A DNA stretch of 64,000 bases from Streptomyces sp. NBC_01451. Lineage in GTDB: Bacteria; Actinomycetota; Actinomycetes; Streptomycetales; Streptomycetaceae. Position numbers and translations under genes: made by a program. The notes beneath the pieces were generated by a model. That model saw nothing but the letters and a program-made list of their open reading frames with translations, made no database searches and was not told where the DNA came from. Below, in pieces: positions 8,954 to 17,024 of this stretch. The DNA is taken from assembly GCF_036227485.1 (NCBI RefSeq), contig NZ_CP109479.1:1922001-1986000 (forward strand), read 5' to 3'. Positions within the stretch are counted from its first letter, which is position 1. Each line of letters begins with the position of its first letter.

Positions 8954-9940
8954 ATGTCCGACTCCCGCCGTACCGACGCGGTACTCCTCCTGGTGGCGCT
9001 CGTCTGGGGTTCCAGTTATCTGTCCGCCCAGACGGCCACCTCCGCCCTGCCCGTTCTCGTGGTCCTGTTCGCCCGCTACGCCTTCTCCGCGCTCGCCTGC
9101 CTCGGCCTGGTCGCCGCCGGGCGGGGCAAGGAACGTGAGCGGGGCACCGGCTTTCGCCTGTGGACCCGGGAGGAGGTGCGGGCCGGGCTGCCGCTCGGGG
9201 TCACACAGGCCGCCGTCCTCGTCGTGGAGACGTACGGGGTCGCCCACACCACCGCCGCCAACGCGGGCCTGATCATCAGCCTGACCATCGTGCTCACCCC
9301 TCTCCTCGACCGCGCCGGACACCCCGGCGGGCTGCCCCCGGCCTTCTACGCCGCCGCCGGCGTCTGCGTCCTGGCCGTCGGCCTGCTGATGTCCGGCAAC
9401 GGGTTCCACGCCCCGCGTCTCGGTGACCTGCTGATGCTGGGCGCGGCGCTGATACGGGCCGTCCACGTCGCCCTGGTCGGACGCCTCACCACGGGCCGGC
9501 CGATCCGCCCCCTCCACCTCACGACACTCCAGACCGTGATCGGCACGGCTCTGTTCCTGCCGGCCGCCGCACCCGGGCTGCCGGAGCTGGCCCGCGCCGA
9601 CTCCGGGACATGGTTGCAGTTGCTCTATCTCGCCCTGTTCTGCAGCGTGTTCGCGTTCCTCGCCCAGACATGGGCCGTGCAGCGCACCTCGGCGAGCCGG
9701 GCCAGCCTCCTGCTGGGTACGGAGCCGATCTGGGCCGCCGCGATCGGGATCGCGCTGGGCGGCGAGCATCTGACGCCGCTCACGGCGCTGGGTGCGACGC
9801 TGATGGTCACGGGCACCTACTGGGGCCAGTCCGTGGAACGCGCCCACCGAGCGGCTCAGGCCAGGTTTCTCGCCCCCGCCGCCCCGACCCGTCCCGTCCT
9901 CTCCCTGGAGGCCGCGCCCGCAGACCCCGCAGCGCGCTGA
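8954..9940 (+). CDS. DMT superfamily transporter (EamA family)
   Basis: A 328-aa inner membrane protein with about ten hydrophobic segments in two EamA repeats. The first repeat starts ALVWGSSYLSAQTATSALPV and the second is SVFAFLAQTWAVQRTSASRA, followed by LLLGTEPIWAAAIGIALGGE, the typical end of the family. Members usually export amino acids or other small metabolites by antiport. The start at 8954 (MSDSRRTD) is preferred over an upstream TTG at 8930. Its divergent LysR neighbour is the probable regulator. The C-terminal 30 residues form an Ala/Pro-rich cytoplasmic tail. Confidence 0.92.
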   Translation: MSDSRRTDAVLLLVALVWGSSYLSAQTATSALPVLVVLFARYAFSALACLGLVAAGRGKERERGTGFRLWTREEVRAGLPLGVTQAAVLVVETYGVAHTTAANAGLIISLTIVLTPLLDRAGHPGGLPPAFYAAAGVCVLAVGLLMSGNGFHAPRLGDLLMLGAALIRAVHVALVGRLTTGRPIRPLHLTTLQTVIGTALFLPAAAPGLPELARADSGTWLQLLYLALFCSVFAFLAQTWAVQRTSASRASLLLGTEPIWAAAIGIALGGEHLTPLTALGATLMVTGTYWGQSVERAHRAAQARFLAPAAPTRPVLSLEAAPADPAAR

Positions 9941-9944
9941 ACGC

Positions 9945-9969
9945 GCCCGTCCTCAAACGCCGGACGGGC
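9945..9969. terminator. Hairpin between DMT gene and exonuclease gene
   Basis: An 8-bp perfect inverted repeat (GCCCGTCC / GGACGGGC) with a TCAAACGCC loop sits just after the DMT stop codon between convergent genes. It could stop transcription from both sides. The loop sequence with the GCCGGACGGGC arm is a recurring Streptomyces intergenic motif, and a relative lies near 23657. Confidence 0.6.
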
Positions 9970-10053
9970 CGAGACGTGCAGGCCCACGCTGGATACATAC
10001 GGCAAACGGGTGAGCGGGTGGGAAACCCGGCCCGGGCCGCAGCGACGTCGCCT

Positions 10054-10088
10054 GCCGGACGCCGGACGCCGGACGCCGGACGCCGGAC
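10054..10088. repeat. Five tandem copies of a 7-bp unit GCCGGAC
   Basis: Five perfect head-to-tail copies of GCCGGAC lie between the convergent DMT and exonuclease genes. The unit equals one arm of the adjacent terminator hairpin at 9945-9969, suggesting slippage from that motif. Copy number is likely to vary between strains. No coding role is visible. Confidence 0.85.
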
Positions 10089-10159
10089 GCGCTGAACGGA
10101 CCTGGGTTCGAGGGCGCCCTGCAAACGGTCTGGAAACGGGCGGGTGGGAGAACTCCCCC

Positions 10160-10882
10160 TCACACCACCTCGCCCACAACCTCTCGCACGGGCCACGTCC
10201 CGTCGACCACCGCGTCGACCTCCCCCTTGCGCCGCAGGAAGCTCTGAAAGTCCGCCGCCCACTCCGCGTACCACTCGATCTGACGCCGGTGCAGTTCCAC
10301 CGGCCCGAGCGCCGCGACCTTGGGATGCCGCTCGGCTATCGCGCGCGCCAGCCGCGCCGCGGCCAGCGCGTCCGCCGACGCGTCGTGAGCCGCCTCCAGC
10401 GCGACGCCGTACTCCCTGCACACCGCTTCGAGGTTGCGCTTGCCGCGCCGGTAGCGGTCGACGGAGCGGTCGATCGTGTACGGGTCGATCACCGGAGCGG
10501 GATCCAGGCCGCCGAGCCGCTCACGCAGGGACGGCAGGCCGTGCCGTCGCAACTCGGCGGAGAGCAGCGTGAGGTCGAAGTTCGCGTTGTAGGCGACCAC
10601 CGGCACGCCCGTCTTCCAGTACGTCGCCAGCACGTCCGCCATCGCGTCCGCGACCTGGTCGGCCGGCCGGCCCTCGCTCGTCGCGCGCTCATTGGTGATG
10701 CCGTGCACCGCCACCGCGTCCGCCGGGATCTCCACACCCGGGTCGGCCAGCCATTCCCGATGGCCGAGCGGCTCACCGTCCCTCACCTCGATCACCGCGC
10801 CGGTGACGATGCGTGCCTCGCTCGGGTCCGTCCCTGTCGTCTCCAGGTCGAAGCCGATGAGCAGCTCATGGTGCCAGCCCAT
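10160..10882 (-). CDS. 3'-5' exonuclease (DnaQ-like, DEDDh)
   Basis: A 240-aa protein carrying the three exonuclease motifs of the DnaQ/RNase T superfamily. They are Exo I in LIGFDLETTGTDP (Asp and Glu ligands, residues about 9-13), Exo II in AYNANFDLTLL, and Exo III in AAHDASADALAAARLA with the DEDDh His five residues before the last Asp. It is a stand-alone domain without polymerase or helicase parts, so it may proofread, trim RNA or act in repair; the role cannot be fixed. The start ATG gives the motif at the very N-terminus. It is separated from the next gene upstream on the same strand by about 130 bp. Confidence 0.9.
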   Translation of the reverse strand: MGWHHELLIGFDLETTGTDPSEARIVTGAVIEVRDGEPLGHREWLADPGVEIPADAVAVHGITNERATSEGRPADQVADAMADVLATYWKTGVPVVAYNANFDLTLLSAELRRHGLPSLRERLGGLDPAPVIDPYTIDRSVDRYRRGKRNLEAVCREYGVALEAAHDASADALAAARLARAIAERHPKVAALGPVELHRRQIEWYAEWAADFQSFLRRKGEVDAVVDGTWPVREVVGEVV

Positions 10883-11011
10883 GCCTGACCCCCCTTCTTG
10901 CCTTCTTGGTGGTGCTTTCCCCCAGTGGTCTCCACGATCCCACGAGGCACTGACAACCAGAGGACCGCGTTCCGCTTACGGAAGGCGAGCAGGGCGGACA
11001 AGCCGAACAAG

Positions 11012-12250
11012 TCAGGACACCGGACGTGAATCCGCCCAGGCCACCTCGAACTCCTCGCGGTATGTCGGGAAAAGGCCGCTCTCCTCCACCTCGCCCGGCT
11101 TGACCACCCGGGTTCCGCCCCGCAGCACCAGCACCGGCGCCTCCATCCCCCGCGTCCGGCGCAGATAGGTCTGCACGATCGCGACCCCGTCCGAGCCGTC
11201 CCCGTCGACGAGGTAGGCGGTGAAACGGGGCGTCTCGTCGAAGACCTGGATCTCGAAGGCGCCCGGATCGCGCAGCTTGGACCGCACCCGGCGCATGTGC
11301 AGGATGTTCATCTCCACGGCCCGGCTCAACTCGCCCCGCTTGATGCCGAGTTCCCGCTCGCGCCGCTTCACCGCGCTGGACGCGGGGTTCAGGAACAGCA
11401 GCCGCACCCGGCAGCCCGACTCCGCCAGCCGCACCAGCCGCCGCCCGGAGAAGTTCTGCACGAGCAGGTTGAGGCCGATGCCGATGGCGTCGAGGCGACG
11501 CGCGCCGCCGAAGATGTCCTCGGCCGGGAACTGGCGCATCAGCCGTACGCGGTCGGTGTGCACGGCGACCACGTCCCCGTACCGTTCGCCCACCAGGTCC
11601 TCGACCGCGTCCACCGGCAGCCGGCGCGCGGAGGGCACGTCGCCGCCCGCGCCGAGGGTCTCCAGGAGCTTGCCCGAGGCCCGCTCGGCCTGGCCCAGGA
11701 CCGCCTCGGACAGGGCCCGGTTGCGGGAGACGACGTTGCGGGTGACCTCCAGCTCGTCCAGGGCGAGTTCGACGTCCCGGCGCTCGTCGATGTACGGCTC
11801 GAAGCACGGCCAGTGCTGCACCATCAGCTCCCGCAGCTGCGGGAGGGTCAGGAAGCTGAGGACGTTGTCGTCGGCCGGGTCGAGCAAGTAGCCCTTGCGG
11901 CGGCTGACTTCGCGTACGGCGACCGCGCGCTGCACCCACTCCTGGCCGGCGGGTCCGGCGGCGGCTACCACCCACTCGTCGCCGTGGACGGGTTCGTAGA
12001 TGGGGCGCAGGACGGCGGCCACGACCGCGCGCAGCCGCTGTTCGACCAGGTTCAGCCAGATGTAGGCCCGGCCGGCCCGCTGGGCGCGCGTACGCACCTC
12101 GCGCCAGGCATCGGCGTCCCAGTCCAGTTCCGGGCCGATGGAACCCGTCTCCATCGGCCGTGCCAGGGACACCGCGCCGGGCGGGACCTCTGTGGAGTTC
12201 CCCTCGTGACCCTCGTCACCAGGGGGCAGCTCCAACCCTCCCGAGCCCAC
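11012..12250 (-). CDS. SAV2148-family HEPN-domain protein with PLD-like C-terminus
   Basis: A 412-aa cytoplasmic protein that I recognise as the Streptomyces SAV2148-type HEPN family. The N-terminal half is helical and contains RPIYEPVH, which fits the Rx4-6H motif of HEPN ribonucleases. The C-terminal half (AEDIFGGARRLDAIGIGLNL, then RVRLLFLNPASSAVKRRE) resembles the PLD-like/DUF5919 sensor-effector fold found in stress and conflict proteins. The start is placed at the GTG at 12250 because GGAAGG lies about ten bases upstream; a longer frame to 12310 has no such support. It stands alone between the exonuclease and amine oxidase genes. An RNase role is inferred from the family and motif only. 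Confidence 0.72.
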   Translation of the reverse strand: MGSGGLELPPGDEGHEGNSTEVPPGAVSLARPMETGSIGPELDWDADAWREVRTRAQRAGRAYIWLNLVEQRLRAVVAAVLRPIYEPVHGDEWVVAAAGPAGQEWVQRAVAVREVSRRKGYLLDPADDNVLSFLTLPQLRELMVQHWPCFEPYIDERRDVELALDELEVTRNVVSRNRALSEAVLGQAERASGKLLETLGAGGDVPSARRLPVDAVEDLVGERYGDVVAVHTDRVRLMRQFPAEDIFGGARRLDAIGIGLNLLVQNFSGRRLVRLAESGCRVRLLFLNPASSAVKRRERELGIKRGELSRAVEMNILHMRRVRSKLRDPGAFEIQVFDETPRFTAYLVDGDGSDGVAIVQTYLRRTRGMEAPVLVLRGGTRVVKPGEVEESGLFPTYREEFEVAWADSRPVS

Positions 12251-12364
12251 CCGCGCACCGCCTTCCGCTCCCCCGAGCTCTCCCCGTGGCCGAGCCCGGC
12301 CGACGATCAAGGAAGGGTACTCCGGGAGCGGTCGGCGATGCAGCAGGATGGACAGGGTCGTTTC

Positions 12365-13693
12365 TCAACTACCGCTTTCGACATGCCCGTTCTGGTCGGC
12401 GAGCCCGGCGGGAGTGAGCGGATTCATAGCGGTGACATCGCGCGGGGCGATGGCGAAGCCCTGCCAGTGGACGGGCATGGGCTGCTGGTCCTCGTCCCGG
12501 GCTATGTGGTGGAAGCCCACGTTCACCCAGACCAACGGGTGGGTGAGGGTCTGGCCGTTGACCCATCCGTCGACGGACTTCTTGGCGCCGGCACCGCAGT
12601 CGCCCAGGTTGTCGCTGGCGAACTGCTCGCACTTGTTGTACTCGGTGAAGTAGACGTCGTGCCGGGTGAAGCTGCGGCCCGGGTACTTGGTGGTGGCGGC
12701 GGGGACGATCTCGTACGACCGGGCGTGGCCGTCCTTGTTCTTGCCGGTGGCGCTGACGACACGCCACCAGCGCATGTTCTTGGCGTCGCCCGCGAGTTCC
12801 TTCTTGACCTGGGTGCGGGTCGTCCTGTTGGTCGGTCCCTCCTGGCCGCTCACGGGCGGGCTGACCACGGAGTCGTACTGCTCGACCTTCCCCTTGGAGG
12901 AGCCGTCGAGGCCGAAGTCGAGCCGCCAGAAGACGTTGTGGCTGTGGCTGGTGGCGTACGCCTTGGCGCCCTTGCCGATGGGCCAGCCGCGGCCGTCCCC
13001 CGCGTCGTAGTCGTCGGGCGCGAGGCTGCCGGTGGCGCCGACGTTCATGTTGACGGTGCCGTCGTCCTGGAAGCGCCACTCGGTGATGTACTCGTACCAG
13101 CCGACCTGGTTGACGGTGTAGACGAGCAGGTCCTTGCCCTGGGTCTGCCAGACCTTGTTCCCGGTGTCGCTCTGCATGCGGTAGGCGTGGCCGCGCGAAC
13201 GGGTCGTGGTGCACAGGCCCTTGACGTTCGCGTTGTCCGGGTCCCAGGCCTCGGGGACCTTCACGGTCTTGATGGTGCCGCCGGGACATTCACCGGGCGC
13301 CAGGTTCATCAGGCCCTGGCCGAAGCCCGCCTGGGTGAGGTCGCTGTACTCGGCCTTCCCGTCGTCATAGGGGACGTGTATCTGGCCGAGCTTCGCCGAG
13401 TTGAGGACCTTGATCGGCTGGGACTCGCCCGGGGGCTGGTACGAGACGTTCTCCAGGACGAGTCCGGCCTCGCTCTCGTAGCGCCAGCACATGCGCCAGG
13501 TGGTGCCGGTGGCGAGCTTCTGCTCGATGCGGTAGGGCGCGCTGCACTCGGCGGGCGGCACGGGTCCGGCCTTCGGCTGGGCGGCGGCCGGTCCCGCCGC
13601 CGTGGTGAGGCCGGCGGACAGCGCGACCGCGGAGAGGCCGACGAGTCCGGCCGTCGCCCGTCCCCGGGCACGGCTGTTTCTGTTGACACGCAT
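12365..13693 (-). CDS. Secreted copper amine oxidase catalytic-domain protein
   Basis: A 442-aa exported protein: basic N-terminus, hydrophobic core around residues 14-37, then Ala-rich cleavage site. The mature part reads as the catalytic beta-sandwich of copper amine oxidases. The copper ligands are His250 and His252 in SHSHNVFWRLD and His396 in GFHHIARDEDQQPMP. Tyr200 in VGWYEYITEWRF lines up with the tyrosine that becomes topaquinone, and Asp118 is a candidate base. The consensus Asn before that tyrosine (N-Y-D/E) is Trp here, which is odd. The family oxidises primary amines to aldehydes with H2O2 release. At 442 aa it lacks the N2/N3 domains of the usual roughly 640-aa enzyme; the adjacent upstream gene seems to supply them. 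Confidence 0.75.
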   Translation of the reverse strand: MRVNRNSRARGRATAGLVGLSAVALSAGLTTAAGPAAAQPKAGPVPPAECSAPYRIEQKLATGTTWRMCWRYESEAGLVLENVSYQPPGESQPIKVLNSAKLGQIHVPYDDGKAEYSDLTQAGFGQGLMNLAPGECPGGTIKTVKVPEAWDPDNANVKGLCTTTRSRGHAYRMQSDTGNKVWQTQGKDLLVYTVNQVGWYEYITEWRFQDDGTVNMNVGATGSLAPDDYDAGDGRGWPIGKGAKAYATSHSHNVFWRLDFGLDGSSKGKVEQYDSVVSPPVSGQEGPTNRTTRTQVKKELAGDAKNMRWWRVVSATGKNKDGHARSYEIVPAATTKYPGRSFTRHDVYFTEYNKCEQFASDNLGDCGAGAKKSVDGWVNGQTLTHPLVWVNVGFHHIARDEDQQPMPVHWQGFAIAPRDVTAMNPLTPAGLADQNGHVESGS

Positions 13694-13766
13694 GACGAAG
13701 TGACTCCCTGGGAGGAGAGAAGAGGGTGCGGGGAAGAGGGTGGCGGGAGTGCCGCGGGCACCCGGG

Positions 13767-14594
13767 TCAGCCGAGCTGGGCCACCTTGCGGGCGCTCAGG
13801 TCGATCACGAGTGAACGGGCGTCGATCCACGGCCCGTTCTTCACCTTCGGGAAGAGCCGCACACAGCGGTGGTCGCCGCATGTGCCGAGTACGGCGGGCT
13901 GGGCGCCCGGAGTGGCCCGGTACACCATGCTGCTGACGAGCAGCTGGTCCGGCGAGGTGAGTTCCGTGCCGGTGGCGTCCTTGTAGTCGGCCTTGAGGCC
14001 CGCGCCCAGCGGGTCGGCGATCAGGAGCCTGGTCGCCTCGGTCGTCTCGGCGCGGCTCAGCGGCGGCTGTACGCCGTGCTGGGTGCCGGTCCGCTCGACC
14101 TTGCCGGTGTCGAGGTTGACGGTCCTGGTGACCAGGGTGTCGTCCTTGTAGTCGTAGTACGACACGTCCGCGCGCCGGGGCGCGTTCGGGTTGTCCGCGT
14201 CGGCGGCCTCCGGATCGGCGAGGTCGATGCCTATCCGCTGCGGGCCGCGCCCGCCCTTGACGTTCTCGCTGGAGTCGAGGAGCTGCCGGTTCAGGACGAT
14301 CCGCTCGACCCGTGCCGTCTCGCCGTCGGTCAGCGGATCACGGCCCTTGCCCTTCTCGCCCTCGGCGGGCAGCTGTTCGACGACACCCGGCTGCACCGCG
14401 GCCTGCTCCTGCGCGGGCTGCTGCCCCGCGCCGCCGCTCGTACCCGCCGAGCTCCCGGCGGTCCCGGTGCCTCCCGATTCGTCGGCCCCCGCCGACCCCG
14501 GCAGTGTCACGGCGACCATCACGGCCGTACCGGCCACCGCGATGCCCGTACCCGCCACCACCTTGCCCAGGTGGCGGCGCACGATCTTGCGCAC
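13767..14594 (-). CDS. Exported protein resembling the N2/N3 domains of copper amine oxidases
   Basis: A 275-aa exported protein with N-terminus MRKIVRRHLGKVVAGTG and a hydrophobic stretch to about residue 36, then a Gly/Ser/Gln-rich linker. From about residue 86 it follows copper amine oxidase N-domains: DPLTDGETARVERIVL (family: HPLDPLT..E), then NLDTGKVERTGTQHGVQPP, matching the conserved V-Q-P-P turn after the N2 strand, then the start of N3. A Cys pair lies in GTCGDHRCVR. It ends where the catalytic domain would begin, and the separately encoded catalytic protein starts 74 bp downstream. A two-subunit enzyme is the simplest reading. Databases may label it only as a Tat-signal protein. 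Confidence 0.65.
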   Translation of the reverse strand: MRKIVRRHLGKVVAGTGIAVAGTAVMVAVTLPGSAGADESGGTGTAGSSAGTSGGAGQQPAQEQAAVQPGVVEQLPAEGEKGKGRDPLTDGETARVERIVLNRQLLDSSENVKGGRGPQRIGIDLADPEAADADNPNAPRRADVSYYDYKDDTLVTRTVNLDTGKVERTGTQHGVQPPLSRAETTEATRLLIADPLGAGLKADYKDATGTELTSPDQLLVSSMVYRATPGAQPAVLGTCGDHRCVRLFPKVKNGPWIDARSLVIDLSARKVAQLG

Positions 14595-14650
14595 GTTGTC
14601 CCCTTACTCCCCCTCGCAGCCCAGGGAGTACGTGAAGAAGCGAAGTTTTG

Positions 14651-14674
14651 GCGTACCCGTATCCGCGGGTACGC
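14651..14674. repeat. Inverted repeat upstream of glgX
   Basis: Nine-base perfect arms (GCGTACCCG / CGGGTACGC) around a 6-nt loop lie between the divergent amine oxidase N-domain gene and glgX. The position suits an operator or attenuator hairpin, but no regulator is linked to it. Confidence 0.4.
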
Positions 14675-14784
14675 ACTGGTCGACCGGTAAGAGGGACGTA
14701 AGTCGTACGTGGTTCCATCACTTTCGGGCAGACTCGCAGTGGAGTCCGCCCCGGCGGCGGACCAGAACTGAAAGAGTCGAGCGC

Positions 14785-16926
14785 ATGCAGGTCTGGCCAG
14801 GAGAGGCGTACCCACTCGGTGCCACGTACGACGGCGCCGGCACCAATTTCGCGGTCTTCTCGGAGGCCGCCGACCGGGTCGAGCTGTGTCTGCTCCACGA
14901 CGACGGCTCGGAGACCGCGGTGGAGCTGCGGGAGACCGACGCGTTCGTCCGGCACGCGTATCTGCCAGGGGTGATGCCGGGGCAGCGGTACGGATTCCGG
15001 GCGCACGGTCCGTACGCGCCCGAGCACGGTCAGCGGACCAATTCGGCGAAGCTGCTGCTCGATCCGTACGCGAAGGCGATCAGCGGCTCGGTCACCTGGG
15101 GCGAGGAGGTGTACGGCTACCACTTCGACGAGCCCGATCGACGCAACGATCTCGACTCGGCGCCGCACACCATGTCGTCCGTGGTGGTCAACCCGTACTT
15201 CGACTGGGGCGACGACCGGCGCCCGCGCACCGAGTACCACCACACGGTGATCTACGAGGCCCATGTGAAGGGCCTGACGATGCGCCACCCGGCGCTGCCC
15301 GAGGAGCTGCGCGGCACCTACGCGGCGCTCGCCCACCCCGCCATCATCGAACATCTGACCAAGCTGGGCGTCACGGCCCTGGAACTGATGCCGGTGCACC
15401 AGTTCGTGAACGACCACCGTCTGGTGGACATGGGCCTGAACAACTACTGGGGCTACAACACGATCGGCTTCTTCGCCCCGCACAACGCGTACGCCTCCTG
15501 GGGCGACCGCGGCCAGCAGGTCCTGGAGTTCAAGTCGGCGGTGCGGGCGCTGCACGAGGCCGGTATCGAGGTCATCCTGGACGTGGTCTACAACCACACC
15601 GCGGAGGGCAACCACCTCGGCCCGACGCTGTCCTTCAAGGGCATCGACAACGCGCAGTACTACCGGCTCATGGAGGACCAGCGCTACTACATGGACACCA
15701 CGGGCACCGGGAACTCGCTGCTCATGCGGTCCCCGCACGTGCTCCAGATGATCATGGACTCGCTGCGCTACTGGGTCACCGAGATGCACGTCGACGGCTT
15801 CCGTTTCGACCTGGCGGCCACGCTGGCCCGGCAGTTCCACGAGGTGGACCGGCTGTCGTCGTTCTTCGACCTGGTCCAGCAGGACCCGGTGGTGTCCCAG
15901 GTGAAGCTGATCGCCGAGCCGTGGGACGTGGGCGAGGGCGGCTACCAGGTAGGCAACTTCCCGCCGCTGTGGACCGAGTGGAACGGCATGTACCGCGACA
16001 CCGTGCGGGACATGTGGCGGGGCGAGCCGCGCACGCTCGCGGAGTTCGCGTCCCGGCTGACGGGCTCCTCGGACCTCTACCAGGACGACGGCCGCCGTCC
16101 GCTGGCCTCGATCAACTTCGTGACGTGCCATGACGGTTTCACGCTCAACGACCTGGTCTCGTACCACGAGAAACGCAACCAGGCCAACGGCGAGGACAAC
16201 CGGGACGGCGAGAGCCACAACCGGTCCTGGAACTGCGGCGCGGAGGGCGAGACCGACGACCCCGACGTCCTGGCTCTGCGGGCACGCCAGCTGCGGAACT
16301 TCATCGCGACGCTGATGCTGTCCCAGGGCGTGCCGATGATCAGCCACGGCGACGAGTTCGCGCGCACCCAGGGCGGCAACAACAACGCGTACTGCCAGGA
16401 CAACGAGATCTCCTGGGTCCCGTGGCCGGTCGACGGCGAGGGCGGCGAACCGGCTTCCGGTCCCGGCTCCGCCGAACTGCTGGAATTCACGCGCGCGATG
16501 GTGTGGCTGCGCAAGGACCACCCGGTCTTCCGCAGGCGGCGCTTCTTCCACGGCCGCCCCGTGGAGGGCACCCACGACGACCTGTCGGACATCGCCTGGT
16601 TCACCCCGGCGGGCGAGGAGATGGTCCAGCGCGACTGGGACTCGTCGCAGTCGGGCGCGCTGAGCGTGTTCCTCAACGGCAACGCCATCTCGGAGCCGGA
16701 CTCCCGCGGGGAGCGCATCACCGACGACTCGTTCCTGCTGATGTTCAACGCCTCGCCGAAGACTCTGGAGTTCGTGGTGCCGGTCAACCACGGCCGGCAG
16801 TGGCAGGTCGTGATCGACACGGCCCGGCCCGAGGGCGTGGCCACGGGCACGGGCGCGAAGGTGGCGGCGGGCGACCGCCTGACCCTGGTGGACCACAGTC
16901 TGATGGTGCTGCAACGCCCGGCCTAG
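14785..16926 (+). CDS. glgX: Glycogen debranching enzyme GlgX/TreX
   Basis: A 713-aa GH13_11 enzyme that hydrolyses alpha-1,6 branches of glycogen limit dextrins in the cytoplasm. It opens with the CBM48-like domain (MQVWPGEAYPLGATYDGAGT). The catalytic barrel holds VVYNHTAEG, the nucleophile Asp in DGFRFDLAATLA, the acid/base Glu in LIAEPWDVGEGG and the transition-state Asp in VTCHDGFTLNDLV. Length matches the family. The start at 14785 places the conserved W-P-G motif at the N-terminus; sequence upstream in frame is unconserved. It is followed by treY on the same strand, the common glycogen-to-trehalose grouping, though a strong terminator separates them. Confidence 0.96.
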   Translation: MQVWPGEAYPLGATYDGAGTNFAVFSEAADRVELCLLHDDGSETAVELRETDAFVRHAYLPGVMPGQRYGFRAHGPYAPEHGQRTNSAKLLLDPYAKAISGSVTWGEEVYGYHFDEPDRRNDLDSAPHTMSSVVVNPYFDWGDDRRPRTEYHHTVIYEAHVKGLTMRHPALPEELRGTYAALAHPAIIEHLTKLGVTALELMPVHQFVNDHRLVDMGLNNYWGYNTIGFFAPHNAYASWGDRGQQVLEFKSAVRALHEAGIEVILDVVYNHTAEGNHLGPTLSFKGIDNAQYYRLMEDQRYYMDTTGTGNSLLMRSPHVLQMIMDSLRYWVTEMHVDGFRFDLAATLARQFHEVDRLSSFFDLVQQDPVVSQVKLIAEPWDVGEGGYQVGNFPPLWTEWNGMYRDTVRDMWRGEPRTLAEFASRLTGSSDLYQDDGRRPLASINFVTCHDGFTLNDLVSYHEKRNQANGEDNRDGESHNRSWNCGAEGETDDPDVLALRARQLRNFIATLMLSQGVPMISHGDEFARTQGGNNNAYCQDNEISWVPWPVDGEGGEPASGPGSAELLEFTRAMVWLRKDHPVFRRRRFFHGRPVEGTHDDLSDIAWFTPAGEEMVQRDWDSSQSGALSVFLNGNAISEPDSRGERITDDSFLLMFNASPKTLEFVVPVNHGRQWQVVIDTARPEGVATGTGAKVAAGDRLTLVDHSLMVLQRPA

Positions 16927-16935
16927 GCCGTCCTG

Positions 16936-16965
16936 CGGCCCTCCACGCGCGTGGAGGGCCGTTTT
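16936..16965 (+). terminator. Intrinsic terminator after glgX
   Basis: Perfect 11-bp arms (CGGCCCTCCAC / GTGGAGGGCCG) with a GCGC loop are followed directly by TTTT, only ten bases after the glgX stop. This is the most canonical Rho-independent terminator in the window. Confidence 0.88.
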
Positions 16966-17024
16966 GGCGGCCGTGTGCGGGAGTCGATGACACGAAAGGC
17001 GGCGGGGCGGGTACGTAGGTTCCC

